From PWXP01 sp040772845 (GTDB taxonomy: Bacteria > Planctomycetota > Planctomycetia > Pirellulales > Thermoguttaceae), in NCBI GenBank assembly GCA_040772845.1, contig JAXGXG010000002.1:806001-870000 (forward strand): a DNA stretch of 64,000 nucleotides, given 5' to 3'. The notes beneath the pieces were generated by a model. That model searched no databases, was not told where the DNA came from, and saw only the letters and a list, made by a program, of their open reading frames with translations. The position numbers and the translations under genes were made by a program. Below, one piece after another: positions 1-8,743 of this stretch (position 1 is the stretch's first letter; the number at the start of each line of letters is the position of its first letter).

Positions 1-1074
1 GGCGATTTTTGTCAAAGGCAGATCGGTATCGCGCAGAAGCTGTTCCACCCGGTCGAGCTGAACACGAATCAGCTCCGCGCGTGGCGAACGTCCCAGCGAT
101 TCAAGAAAGCGCCGCTGGAGCGTACTGCGCGAAATGCCCAGATGCTCCACCAGCTTGGAAACGGTTGCGCCTTCGGTATATTTCTCGCGGATATACCGTA
201 CGGCCTCGTGGACCAGCGGATCCTTGATCGCGAGCGTATTGGTCGATTGCCTCGAAACGACACAAAGCGGGCCCACCTCCACATGATCCTCTACCGGCTT
301 GTCGCCGCGCATCATGCGATCCAGCAAGGCCGCCGCACGCCGGCCGATTTCCTCGGGCCGAAGCGCCACGCTCGTCAATGGCGGATCGGCCAGATTGCAC
401 ATCACCTCGTCGTTCCCGACACCGAGCACGGCCACCTCGTCGGGAACATGCAGATTGGACAACCGGCACGCTTCGAGCACTTGCCGGGCCCGCGTATCGG
501 TGCCGGCCATCAGGGCTACAGGCTTCGGCAGGGTGCGCAGCCAGTCGCCGATTCGTTCGATATCGAACTGTCCGGCCGCCTCCCGATCGAAGACACTAGG
601 TCGCGACGCCGCCTCGGTCACAGGAAAGACGTGTGCAGGCAGTTGCAACTGCTGCATGTACTCGACGAACGCCTTGGAGCGACGTTCGCAGTAATACACG
701 CCCCTGAAACCACAGTAGGCGATGTTCTCGAACCCCAACTCGCGGAAATAGTCGACCGCCATGCGCGAAGCGGCCACGTTATCCACACCGAACCGCGGGA
801 TTCCCCCACTCGGATGCAGGGCGAACAGATCAATCGCCGGCACGCCCATTCGGCGTACCTGCCCCAGCAATTTGCGCGACTCGAACTGCCCGATAATCCC
901 CTGCGGTTTCCACTTGCGCAACTGGGGTGAGAGGGTCTCGGGCAGCATTTCAACACGATGGAAGAAGGCCCACGGCCCATGCGCCTGGGCATAAGCGCCG
1001 ATCCCGCGCAGCACGCCGCGACCGTACTCCATGCCCGACTCGACCAGCAGTGCCACCTTGCGCGGTTCCGACAT
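1..1074 (-). CDS. XylR-type transcriptional regulator (LacI-like sensor + AraC HTH), 3' end cut by window edge
   Basis: Reading the minus strand from the ATG at 1074 gives 358 uninterrupted codons that run off the left edge. The product starts MSEPRKVALLVESGMEYGRG, the usual opening of planctomycete XylR-like regulators. It continues with a periplasmic-binding-protein-like sugar sensor (about residues 5-270; MAGTDTRARQVLEA and DEVAVLGVGNDE segments), a linker with VVSRQSTNTLAIKDP, and the first AraC helix-turn-helix (GISRSTLQRRFLESLGRSP). Only about 30-40 C-terminal residues should be missing. It probably senses a sugar directly and activates or represses nearby carbohydrate genes. It is divergent from the secreted glycosidase-like gene at 1606, a plausible target. 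Family is confident; ligand is unknown. Confidence 0.9.
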   Translation of the reverse strand, partial: MSEPRKVALLVESGMEYGRGVLRGIGAYAQAHGPWAFFHRVEMLPETLSPQLRKWKPQGIIGQFESRKLLGQVRRMGVPAIDLFALHPSGGIPRFGVDNVAASRMAVDYFRELGFENIAYCGFRGVYYCERRSKAFVEYMQQLQLPAHVFPVTEAASRPSVFDREAAGQFDIERIGDWLRTLPKPVALMAGTDTRARQVLEACRLSNLHVPDEVAVLGVGNDEVMCNLADPPLTSVALRPEEIGRRAAALLDRMMRGDKPVEDHVEVGPLCVVSRQSTNTLAIKDPLVHEAVRYIREKYTEGATVSKLVEHLGISRSTLQRRFLESLGRSPRAELIRVQLDRVEQLLRDTDLPLTKIA

Positions 1075-1605
1075 ACGCCCTCTCGTTCCCCTCAAAGCAA
1101 CCGGTGGGCAACGCCCTCGTTGTCTTACACAAGTCCCGAACGCCACCGTGCCGGCTTGCCCGGCCGGAGCGGTGGTCTGTCAGCTACAAGCGGCCCTCAA
1201 ACTCCCCCATGCTCCTCCGCGAATCGCCGCCGCCTCCGGCGGCGGCGATTCGCGGAGGAGACCATTACAGGTGCCACCGTCTTGTAGCTGGCTGACCATG
1301 GCTCCGGCGGGACAAGCCCGCACGGTGGCCTTCCGCGCAATCCGGACCTGCGTACAACCAGCCAGGGCAACGCCCCACACCTATCGACGAAGTATACACG
1401 GGCCGTGTGGGGCGTCAAGGCGCAATCGGCAAGAGGTGTGGCGCGGTTTCCTGGCAGGAATACCATTGGCATCGGCGTTCCGGCCGCTTACACTGGACCA
1501 ACGAGTATTGCACAGCGCAACGCGAGCGGGTTGGCTGCGAGGCATTTGCCCTTGGCATCCTCGAATACCGGCCCGTCCTGACCCTCGATCGAACGGAGCC
1601 TGAAC
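1075..1605. other. Intergenic region between divergent genes, holding a MITE-like inverted repeat
   Basis: No credible protein gene is present in these 531 bases. The ORFs here are translations of the inverted repeat at 1143-1328. The rest should hold the promoters of the divergent regulator (minus) and the glycosidase-like gene (plus). I could not recognise a clear -35/-10 pair. A GGAG at about 1594 serves as ribosome-binding site for the gene at 1606. Confidence 0.6.
1143..1328. repeat. MITE-like element: 48-bp imperfect inverted arms around a perfect 23-bp palindrome
   Basis: The left arm (1143-1190, beginning CCACCGTGC and ending CAGCTACAAG) and the reverse complement of the right arm (1281-1328) agree at about 41 of 48 positions by eye. 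Between them lies a perfect inverted repeat at 1212-1260: 23-bp arms starting CTCCTCCGCG with a 3-nt TCC loop. The whole 186 bp could fold into one long hairpin. Some weaker similarity between the flanks extends outward. It encodes nothing convincing. It could be a non-autonomous transposon or a repetitive extragenic palindrome. Copy number elsewhere cannot be judged here. Confidence 0.75.
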
Positions 1606-3525
1606 ATGAAATGCCCCATTGCCGCCGTTATCACCCTGCTTGTCCCCATTTCCGGATTGCTCGAAGCCGCCGAGCCGCAGACGCCGCTGGCATTCGCATA
1701 CCGATCGTTCTGGCCCGAGTTCGAGGCCATGCGGCAGTTCAAAGACGCCAAGGTCGATACGGTCTGTGTCTTTGCGGCGAATACCGATAACTCGCTGGGC
1801 AAACCGTATTCGAAGTATCCTTCCGTCTGGCGATGGTTCGGCAAGTACGATTTCGATTCGCTCAACAAACAGTACGACGACGTGCTGGCCGTGAATCCGG
1901 ACGCAACCTTCATCTGCATGATCGATTTGAACACGCCCATCTGGCTGCAACGGCAGTTAGCCCTGCGGGGGCACAGCGCAGAAAGCGAGAGCTTCACCAT
2001 GCTGAGCTGCGCGTGTGCGAATCCGGCATGGCGAAAAGAGGTGAAGACGTATCTGAAGGCCATCATCGAACATATGGAGGCTCGCTACGGCGATCGGATC
2101 AGGGCCTACCTCCTGGCTTGCGGACAGACCGACGAGTGGATGGACTACAGCCGCGGTACGGCAGGCCGGATGAAGACGCAGGCGTGGCAAGCGTGGTGCG
2201 CGCAGCATGGTCGTCCGGAAGTCCCCATTCCATCGTACGCACGCATGGATGAAGCCTCGTTCGATGGACTCATCCGCGATCCCGCCACGGAACGGGACAT
2301 CATCGATTACGCGCACTTCACCGGTGATGTCATTGCCGACGCCATCCTCGATTTTGTGGCCCAAGCCCGGGCACTCGCCCCCAAGCAACGGCAGATCGGC
2401 ATGTTTTTTGGCTATATCCTCGAACTGACCACCAACCGCCTGGTCTGGGCGGGCCATCTGGAATACGAACGCCTGTATCATTCGCCGGACATCGACTTCT
2501 TTATCAGTCCCGGCACCTATCAGGACCGGCCGATGGGCGGAGGCAGCGGTTTCATGGTACCTAACGGTACGCGTGTCCTCTGCGGCAAAGGCTTTCTGCA
2601 CGAAATCGACCACCGCACGCCAACCTACAACATCCATCTGGACGAATTCGTGTCGATCGGCTGGATGCACCCGTGGAAAGACCAGGCCGAGACCGATGCC
2701 GGCCTGAAACGCGAGTTCTCACTGGCAATTATCAATGGGACGTCGCTCTGGTGCTTCGATATGTGGGGCGGAGTCTTCAGAACACCGGAGACGATGGAGA
2801 TCGTTGCCCGCAGCAGACAATTGTGGGACACCTACGCGAAGCAGCCCTCTGAAACGCGCGCCGAAGTCGCCCTGGTGGTCGATCCGCAGAGCGCACGGTT
2901 GGTGAACGACCGCAGTCCGCTGGCCGGGCAGATCTACGCCGCGACTCGAAAAAAACTCAACCGTCTCGGCGCCCCGTTCGAGGTCTTCTCCTTCAACGAC
3001 CTTTCGAAGGCCGATCTGTCGCAGTACAAGATGTTCGTCTTCCCCGGGTTGTTTGAAGTGACCGCAGAAAAGGCCGCCGTCCTGACAGAACACGTGTTCC
3101 ACCGGGACCGTACCGTGGTCTTCGCGTACGCCCCAGGCATCAGCGATGGAAAAACACTGGACACCGCGCGAGTGCAGGCACTAACCGGAACCGCGTTCCA
3201 GACCGAAGGTGTGAGTGTAGCCAAGCACGATGCATGGACTGCTGTTTACGTCCCCTCATACAAAGGACTCGCGACGGAAGTCTTGCGACGGGCCGCCGTC
3301 GATGCAGGCGTCACGATCTACTGCGACGATGCCGTTCCGGTGTACGCCAACCAGCGTCTGGTCGCCATCCATATGGCCGAAGGTGGCTCCAAGACCATCA
3401 CCCTGCCCGGCCCCTGCCGCGAAGTGCGGGAACTGTACACCGGCCAGGTAGTTCCGGTAAACGATCGACAGTTCTCCTACCCATTCGCCACACCCGATAC
3501 GGCATTGTTCGAGTTGATCCCATAA
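1606..3525 (+). CDS. Secreted glycoside-hydrolase-like TIM-barrel protein with C-terminal beta-galactosidase-trimerisation-like domain
   Basis: 639 aa with a Sec signal peptide (MKCPIAAVITLLVPISGLLEAAEP). Residues of about 25-400 look like a clan-A glycosidase barrel: alternating strands, the segment YLLACGQTDEW with a candidate acid/base Glu, and later IHLDEF and WCFDMWGG. From about residue 420 (AEVALVVDPQSARLV, then VFPGLFEVT) the protein resembles the Rossmann-like trimerisation domain of GH42 beta-galactosidases. I cannot assign a substrate. The GGAG at about 1594 supports the ATG at 1606. It lies divergent from an XylR-type regulator and upstream of a DUF4838 protein, suggesting extracytoplasmic polysaccharide degradation. 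It could be an inactive or unclassified family member. Confidence 0.75.
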   Translation: MKCPIAAVITLLVPISGLLEAAEPQTPLAFAYRSFWPEFEAMRQFKDAKVDTVCVFAANTDNSLGKPYSKYPSVWRWFGKYDFDSLNKQYDDVLAVNPDATFICMIDLNTPIWLQRQLALRGHSAESESFTMLSCACANPAWRKEVKTYLKAIIEHMEARYGDRIRAYLLACGQTDEWMDYSRGTAGRMKTQAWQAWCAQHGRPEVPIPSYARMDEASFDGLIRDPATERDIIDYAHFTGDVIADAILDFVAQARALAPKQRQIGMFFGYILELTTNRLVWAGHLEYERLYHSPDIDFFISPGTYQDRPMGGGSGFMVPNGTRVLCGKGFLHEIDHRTPTYNIHLDEFVSIGWMHPWKDQAETDAGLKREFSLAIINGTSLWCFDMWGGVFRTPETMEIVARSRQLWDTYAKQPSETRAEVALVVDPQSARLVNDRSPLAGQIYAATRKKLNRLGAPFEVFSFNDLSKADLSQYKMFVFPGLFEVTAEKAAVLTEHVFHRDRTVVFAYAPGISDGKTLDTARVQALTGTAFQTEGVSVAKHDAWTAVYVPSYKGLATEVLRRAAVDAGVTIYCDDAVPVYANQRLVAIHMAEGGSKTITLPGPCREVRELYTGQVVPVNDRQFSYPFATPDTALFELIP

Positions 3526-3654
3526 ACCGGCGAGGGGCGACTAAAAGTCTCAGTAGGTATGGCACGTTTGTCCATTGGCATCGATGCTCCCTGGTGCATA
3601 ATGAACCTGCGTCATGCACAACTCGCCAAGTTCGTCCTCCGGAGAACCCCTGCC

Positions 3655-6033
3655 ATGCGTCGCCTGTTGATAAACACCGTCATTGGGCTCTTTCTCCTCG
3701 GCCTTCTTCTGCCAACCAGTACGGCGTCTGCCGGCGATGGGCTGGTTCTTGCCAAAGGCGGGAAGAGCGATTACGTGATCGTGCTTCCCAAAGCGGCCTC
3801 GCGTGTAGAGAAGACGGCCGCCGGTGAATTGCAGGAACATCTGGGGCAGGTAATCGGGACGACCTTGCCGATTATCTCCGAGGCCGACGTGCCGGATGGC
3901 GCGCCGCGCATCGTCGTCGGTTTCGGTTCGCTTGCCCAAAAGCTGATTCCTGGACTCGAACCGGCCAAACTGCCCCCGGACACCATCATTATCAAGACCG
4001 TCGGCGACGATCTGGTTCTGGTCGGACATCCGCGGCGCGGCGCCCTGTGCGCCGTGTTTACCTTTCTGGAGGACACGGTCGGGGTTCGATGGTGGACCCA
4101 AACAGAAACCCACATTCCGAAATGCCCGGATCTCTCCATTCCGCCGCTCGACATCCGCTACACACCGATTATCGAAGACCGCGCCGTCCGCTACCTGGAA
4201 CTGTCCGACGGCTGCTTCACCAACCACAGTCTTGTTACGGAAGACGAGCAGCACGCAATGGGCGTGTTCTCGGCCCGTCTGCGGCTGAACGGCCACGACC
4301 ACTACACAATTCCTGACGAGTACGGCGGGCCGAACGGGCTGGTCGGTTGGGTGCATACGTTCTTTCAGATCAATCCGCTACTACCCCCGTCGAAATACTT
4401 CAAGGATCATCCGGAGTGGTACAGCCTGATCGACGGCAAACGTCAGTACGAACGGGCGCAACTCTGCCTGACGAACGAGGAAATGCGCGCCGAGATGATC
4501 CGCGTTGTGTCCGAGCGTTTGCGGGCGAATCCCGGCGCAACGATGATCTCGGTCAGCCAGAACGACTGGCGAGGCAACTGCCAGTGCGACAAGTGCCGCG
4601 CGATCGACGAAAGGGAAGGCACGCCTGCCGGTTCGCTGATCGATTTCGTCAATGCCATTGCGGCCGGGATTGAACCCGAGTTCCCCGACATCAAAGTGGA
4701 AACACTCGCGTACCAGTACACGCGCCAACCGCCCAAGAACATCCGGCCACGGCACAACGTCGTCGTGCGGCTTTGCTCGATCGAATGCTCGTTCTGCGAA
4801 ACGCTGGAGGCCGGGGAGCAGAATGTGAAGTTCCGCGAAGACGTGGAGGGGTGGAGCCGCATTGCGCCGCACATCTACATTTGGGACTACGTTACGAACT
4901 TCCGCTCCTACCTGATTCCTCATCCGAACTACCACGTCCTGGCGCCGAATATCCGTTATTTCACGCGGAACAAAGCCCTTGGTGTATTCCAGCAGGGCGA
5001 CAGCGGAAGCCGCGTTGGCGAATTCATCCGGCTTCGCGCCTGGTTGATCGCCCATCTGCTATGGAATCCCGAGGCCGACGAAAAGGAACTGATCCGGGAG
5101 TTCATGACCGGCTACTACGGTCCAGCCGCCCCCTATCTGATCGAGTACATCCAGGTCATGACCGATGCCGTCCAACGTTCCGGCATCTATCTGCGGTGCT
5201 ACATGTCCGATACGGGCGGCTGGCTGGCGCTGGATGATCTCAACCGTGCAACGCGTCTGTTCGCCCAGGCGTCCGACGCAGTCCGCGACGATCCGATTCT
5301 GGCCGCGCGTGTGCGACGCGAGCGAATGCCGATCGATCTCGTTTGGCTCATGCGATACGATTCGCTCAAGCGGGAAGCACGCCGAACCGGCATGGACTTC
5401 TTGGGCCCGGAAGATCCGGCGGCGGCCCTGGACGAGTATCGCCAACTGCTCAAACAACACAACGCCGGTGAATATCGCCAGCACCACCTCGTCCCCGCCG
5501 ACTTCGGAAATGACTTCCCCATCTTCCAACGCAAGCGAGTCCCGGCCGGGGATACGCCCGAGCAATGCAAGGGGCTCTCAAAAACGGACTGGATCGACCT
5601 GCAAGAGGCCGACTACATTCCTCGTTTGCGGCCAAACCTGTTCCGTATCGAGAAGGACGACGCCGCATCGAACGGGCTCACCCGCCGTATGCCGAACACT
5701 CACACCATATGGGCATGCCATAGCTACCCACTCGGCGATTATGACGTGGCCGATGGTAGCCGCTGGCAAGTCTTCTTCCGGGTCCGTTGCGACGCGACGA
5801 CCGATACCGGTACGGCCATGACCCTTGGAATCTACGACGACAAGGAACACCGAAGCGTTGCCTCGCGTCAGATTCCAGTCGAGACGATTCGCGGTTCCGC
5901 ATATCAACTGATCGATCTCGGTATTCACACCTTGGGAACCGACACCTACGTTTGGGCGGCCCCGGTCGTTCGGCCGCCGAACGAGGTCGAAGCCGTCTAT
6001 GTGGACCGCGTCTTCCTGAAACGCGTCCCCTAG
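3655..6033 (+). CDS. Secreted DUF4838 domain protein with glycosidase N-terminal-like domain
   Basis: 792 aa. The chosen ATG (3655) has GGAGA nine bases upstream and opens a clean signal peptide (MRRLLINTVIGLFLLGLLLP). The longer frame from 3559 lacks one. Residues of about 25-150 resemble the alpha-glucuronidase/GH20 N-terminal fold (KTAAGELQEHLGQVIG, then PRRGALCAVFTFLEDTVGVRWW). The central part is DUF4838, with the diagnostic cysteine cluster CQCDKCRAIDEREG followed by FVNAIAAGIE. The C-terminal 150 residues look like a beta-sandwich. DUF4838 proteins are associated with glycan utilisation, but no reaction is established that I can cite. It probably forms a transcription unit with the gene at 1606 (129-bp gap). 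Confidence 0.85.
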   Translation: MRRLLINTVIGLFLLGLLLPTSTASAGDGLVLAKGGKSDYVIVLPKAASRVEKTAAGELQEHLGQVIGTTLPIISEADVPDGAPRIVVGFGSLAQKLIPGLEPAKLPPDTIIIKTVGDDLVLVGHPRRGALCAVFTFLEDTVGVRWWTQTETHIPKCPDLSIPPLDIRYTPIIEDRAVRYLELSDGCFTNHSLVTEDEQHAMGVFSARLRLNGHDHYTIPDEYGGPNGLVGWVHTFFQINPLLPPSKYFKDHPEWYSLIDGKRQYERAQLCLTNEEMRAEMIRVVSERLRANPGATMISVSQNDWRGNCQCDKCRAIDEREGTPAGSLIDFVNAIAAGIEPEFPDIKVETLAYQYTRQPPKNIRPRHNVVVRLCSIECSFCETLEAGEQNVKFREDVEGWSRIAPHIYIWDYVTNFRSYLIPHPNYHVLAPNIRYFTRNKALGVFQQGDSGSRVGEFIRLRAWLIAHLLWNPEADEKELIREFMTGYYGPAAPYLIEYIQVMTDAVQRSGIYLRCYMSDTGGWLALDDLNRATRLFAQASDAVRDDPILAARVRRERMPIDLVWLMRYDSLKREARRTGMDFLGPEDPAAALDEYRQLLKQHNAGEYRQHHLVPADFGNDFPIFQRKRVPAGDTPEQCKGLSKTDWIDLQEADYIPRLRPNLFRIEKDDAASNGLTRRMPNTHTIWACHSYPLGDYDVADGSRWQVFFRVRCDATTDTGTAMTLGIYDDKEHRSVASRQIPVETIRGSAYQLIDLGIHTLGTDTYVWAAPVVRPPNEVEAVYVDRVFLKRVP

Positions 6034-6229
6034 CGGCCCCGGCACGGCTTTCCGCGTCTGCACAATGAACGAAGAGCCGCCCGGCGCGACTAAAACTATC
6101 ACCTCAGGTGCACAGAAAGCTCATTGCCCGGAGTGCCGGCGCCATGGTACGCTCGGATAGAAACTTGTGAGTTGCTTATGTCGTAGGACATGGCCGACTG
6201 CACCCCCTCGACGCACAAGGAAACCAATC

Positions 6230-7219
6230 ATGCGGCAGGTAGATCTCCTTTGCTCGGTACTGACCGGCACACTGGTCGCCCTTTCAGTCACGCCGACACC
6301 TGCCGGCATCCTAAACGTTGTAACGGGGGCCAGGACCGCCTACTCGCTACGGCGTTTGGACGACGACTACACGGGCTATGCCATCGAGGTGCGCCGGTCG
6401 AGCGACAATGCGACCCAGGACATCGGATTCGACGCCAGCGGCCAGCTCGACACGGCCGCGCTGCTGGGTTTCGTGGGTAGTGGCGACGGTTACGTGACCA
6501 CCTGGTACGACCAGGTGGGTTCGCTCGATGTTTCCGACGGCGACCATTCGAATCAGCCGCAGATTGTGCGCGCCGGCGCCGTGATTGTCGCCGCAGCGAA
6601 CGACCTGCCGGCCGTCGAGTTCGGGGCCGATCGGAATGATGTCTTGCATGCGACGTATTCGACTCCCTGGCTGGCCGAGAACACGATCTTCACTGCAGGC
6701 CAGTTCCTTTCCTCGCCCACCAATGGCAATCTCATTATGCGACTCTGGACGCTGGTTGGCCAGTCCGGCGCAACGCGGCTTTCCACCGGTGGCGACGCCG
6801 TTTCCGATTCGCCGCGTCTCTCCGTCGCCTACGGCTCTCCGTTCACCTGCCGGGAATCGAGCTACGTACTCGATACCACCAATGTCCTGGTCGCCACCAC
6901 CGTGGTAGATGCCACTCAGGCGTCCGGTTCGGACTACCTGGAACTGTTCGCCAATGGCGATAGCGTTCTTCATTACAGCAACCTCTCGATCACGCAAGAT
7001 GATCTGTTCCTTGCCCTGGGCGGATATGACACAAGCGGCAACAACTTCGGGCTGAATGGTTATTTGCAGGAGGTCATCTTCTACGACAACCTGGATGCCG
7101 GCCAACGCCAGATCATCGAAGGCAACCTGATGGGTCGCTACATCCCCGAGCCCGGCACGGCCTTTCTGCTCGCCTTTGGCATCTTCTCCCTGATGTATTG
7201 GCGCCGTCGGCCGTGCTGA
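6230..7219 (+). CDS. PEP-CTERM protein with arabinofuranosidase-B-like (GH54-type) catalytic-fold domain
   Basis: 329 aa. The start at 6230 (MRQVDLLCSVLTGTL) is preferred because it opens a signal peptide and has an AAGG upstream. Residues of about 30-320 resemble the alpha-L-arabinofuranosidase B catalytic domain / concanavalin-like fold: AYSLRRLDDDYTGYAIEVRR, SSDNATQDIGFD and YVTTWYDQVG. The C-terminus is a PEP-CTERM sorting signal (IPEPGTAFLLAFGIFSL, then WRRRP), so the protein should be exported, cleaved by an exosortase and attached to the surface. Catalytic residues were not verified; many family members may only bind glycans. It fits the arabinan theme of the araA-GH51 module 40 kb away. 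Confidence 0.85.
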   Translation: MRQVDLLCSVLTGTLVALSVTPTPAGILNVVTGARTAYSLRRLDDDYTGYAIEVRRSSDNATQDIGFDASGQLDTAALLGFVGSGDGYVTTWYDQVGSLDVSDGDHSNQPQIVRAGAVIVAAANDLPAVEFGADRNDVLHATYSTPWLAENTIFTAGQFLSSPTNGNLIMRLWTLVGQSGATRLSTGGDAVSDSPRLSVAYGSPFTCRESSYVLDTTNVLVATTVVDATQASGSDYLELFANGDSVLHYSNLSITQDDLFLALGGYDTSGNNFGLNGYLQEVIFYDNLDAGQRQIIEGNLMGRYIPEPGTAFLLAFGIFSLMYWRRRPC

Positions 7220-7357
7220 CGCTTGAAGGGTCGGCATCCTGCCACTTCCCCGAAGGAAACTGCCCAGCACAATCACTCCACAGCTTGACCGACACATGAT
7301 GTGCGCACGATAATGGTCAAGTTGTGATGCAGTCATAGCCTCCGGAGGACGTTCAGT

Positions 7358-8449
7358 ATGTTCGACACAGCGCCCCGCCTGCAGATGCCGGTGACAATTG
7401 TCTGCGTCCTTTCGCTCGCCGCCGGCTCCGTACGGGCAGTCGATCAGAACGATCGGACGTCGTCGGCTTCTCCGTCGACAATTGTCAGTCGTACCGTGCC
7501 TGCCATGCGTTTCGACCCGGCAGCCGATTTCGACGCATGGCAATCGCGCCTGCGGAAGCGTCTTATCGAGATCCTCGCAATTCCCGCTGGCCCTTGCTGC
7601 CCTCTCGATTCTCGCGTGGAACGCCAGGACGAAAATGATCGGTACACGTTCGATCGGGTCGAGTTCACGGCCGAACCGGGTGAAGTGGTATCGGGATATC
7701 TGCTCACACCAAGACATGGTCAGCCGCCTTATCCGGTCATGATTTGCCTGCAAGGACATTCGCCGGGAATGCACATTTCGGTTGGCCGCCCCAAAACGGA
7801 GCGGGACCGACAGTCCATTGCGGGAGGACGGGACATTGCGGTGCAGGCTGCAACTCGAGGCTGGGCCGCTTTGGCCATCGAGCAGCGCGGTTTCGGCGAG
7901 CGAGCCGAAAAAGGAGTTGCGTGCCGCGACGCGTCGTTACGCGCACTGCACTGCGGACGCCCCATGACCGGCGCGCGAGTGTTCGACGTCATGCGCGCAA
8001 TCGACTTCATCGAGTCGCGTCCCGAGCTAGACCGGCAGCGCGTAGGTTGCATCGGCAACTCGACCGGGGGAACCGTAACGTTCTATGCGGCGTGCGTCGA
8101 TCGGCGTATCCGTTTGGCGGTGGTTTCCTGCTCGTTCTGCCCTTTCGCCAGTTCCTGGCTTGCATCGCCTCCTCGCTGTGCCTGCGGGTATCTGCCCGGC
8201 ATCTACGCGGTAGCGGACATGCCCGACCTGACCGGCCTGATTGCCCCACGTCATCTGCTCGTCGTCGCCGCCAGCGAGGATGCTCTCGCCCCCGAGGAAG
8301 GCGTCCGCACAGGTTTCGACACCGCGCTTGCCACGTTCAAAGCTTCCGGTGCGCCAGACCATGCTCACCTTGTCGTGGGCGACGGTGGGCACCGATTCTA
8401 CCCGGAACTCGCCTGGCCGGTCATTCAGGCTGTGTTGAAGTCCTGGTAG
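7358..8449 (+). CDS. Secreted alpha/beta hydrolase, acetyl-xylan-esterase/dienelactone-hydrolase-like
   Basis: 363 aa with an N-terminal signal peptide. The alpha/beta hydrolase core carries the nucleophile elbow G-N-S-T-G-G (about residue 230), an oxyanion region PYPVMICLQGHSPG, a probable acid in AASEDALAPEEG and the catalytic His in GDGGHRFYP near the C-terminus. This is the abhydrolase/CE7-like esterase group often linked to plant-polysaccharide or sulfated-glycan loci in planctomycetes. A GGAGG lies about 10 bases ahead of the ATG. The substrate is inferred only loosely, as acyl groups on polysaccharides or small esters. It is followed by about 290 bases without a recognisable gene. Confidence 0.85.
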   Translation: MFDTAPRLQMPVTIVCVLSLAAGSVRAVDQNDRTSSASPSTIVSRTVPAMRFDPAADFDAWQSRLRKRLIEILAIPAGPCCPLDSRVERQDENDRYTFDRVEFTAEPGEVVSGYLLTPRHGQPPYPVMICLQGHSPGMHISVGRPKTERDRQSIAGGRDIAVQAATRGWAALAIEQRGFGERAEKGVACRDASLRALHCGRPMTGARVFDVMRAIDFIESRPELDRQRVGCIGNSTGGTVTFYAACVDRRIRLAVVSCSFCPFASSWLASPPRCACGYLPGIYAVADMPDLTGLIAPRHLLVVAASEDALAPEEGVRTGFDTALATFKASGAPDHAHLVVGDGGHRFYPELAWPVIQAVLKSW

Positions 8450-8743
8450 CCGAACGGCCCGATTCATCCACTGCCGCTACTGCTGACGATCACCCTTGTA
8501 GATTGTGTTCGTCCTTGTCTTCCTCCTGGTCTCTTGCAGCAGCAGTTCCAGGCGAATCGAGGGGTGTCCATCGGTTCCCGTCTCTGGGCGCCCCCTCGGC
8601 AGTACTGTGTGGACGATTCCGTACTCGACGTCGAAATGGTACAATCGATTGCGAGATAAGGATCAAGAACGACCATGGTCGTTGCTCGGGTTGACCGAGC
8701 GGCTTTTGATGATGGTGCGCTATTCGCACTTCAGGAGATGATG

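Noticed and set aside
6347..7774. 475-codon minus-strand ORF
   Set aside because: It lies antisense to the PEP-CTERM arabinofuranosidase-like gene and the esterase gene, both with signal peptides and family motifs; its own translation is Arg/His/Gln-rich without any domain.
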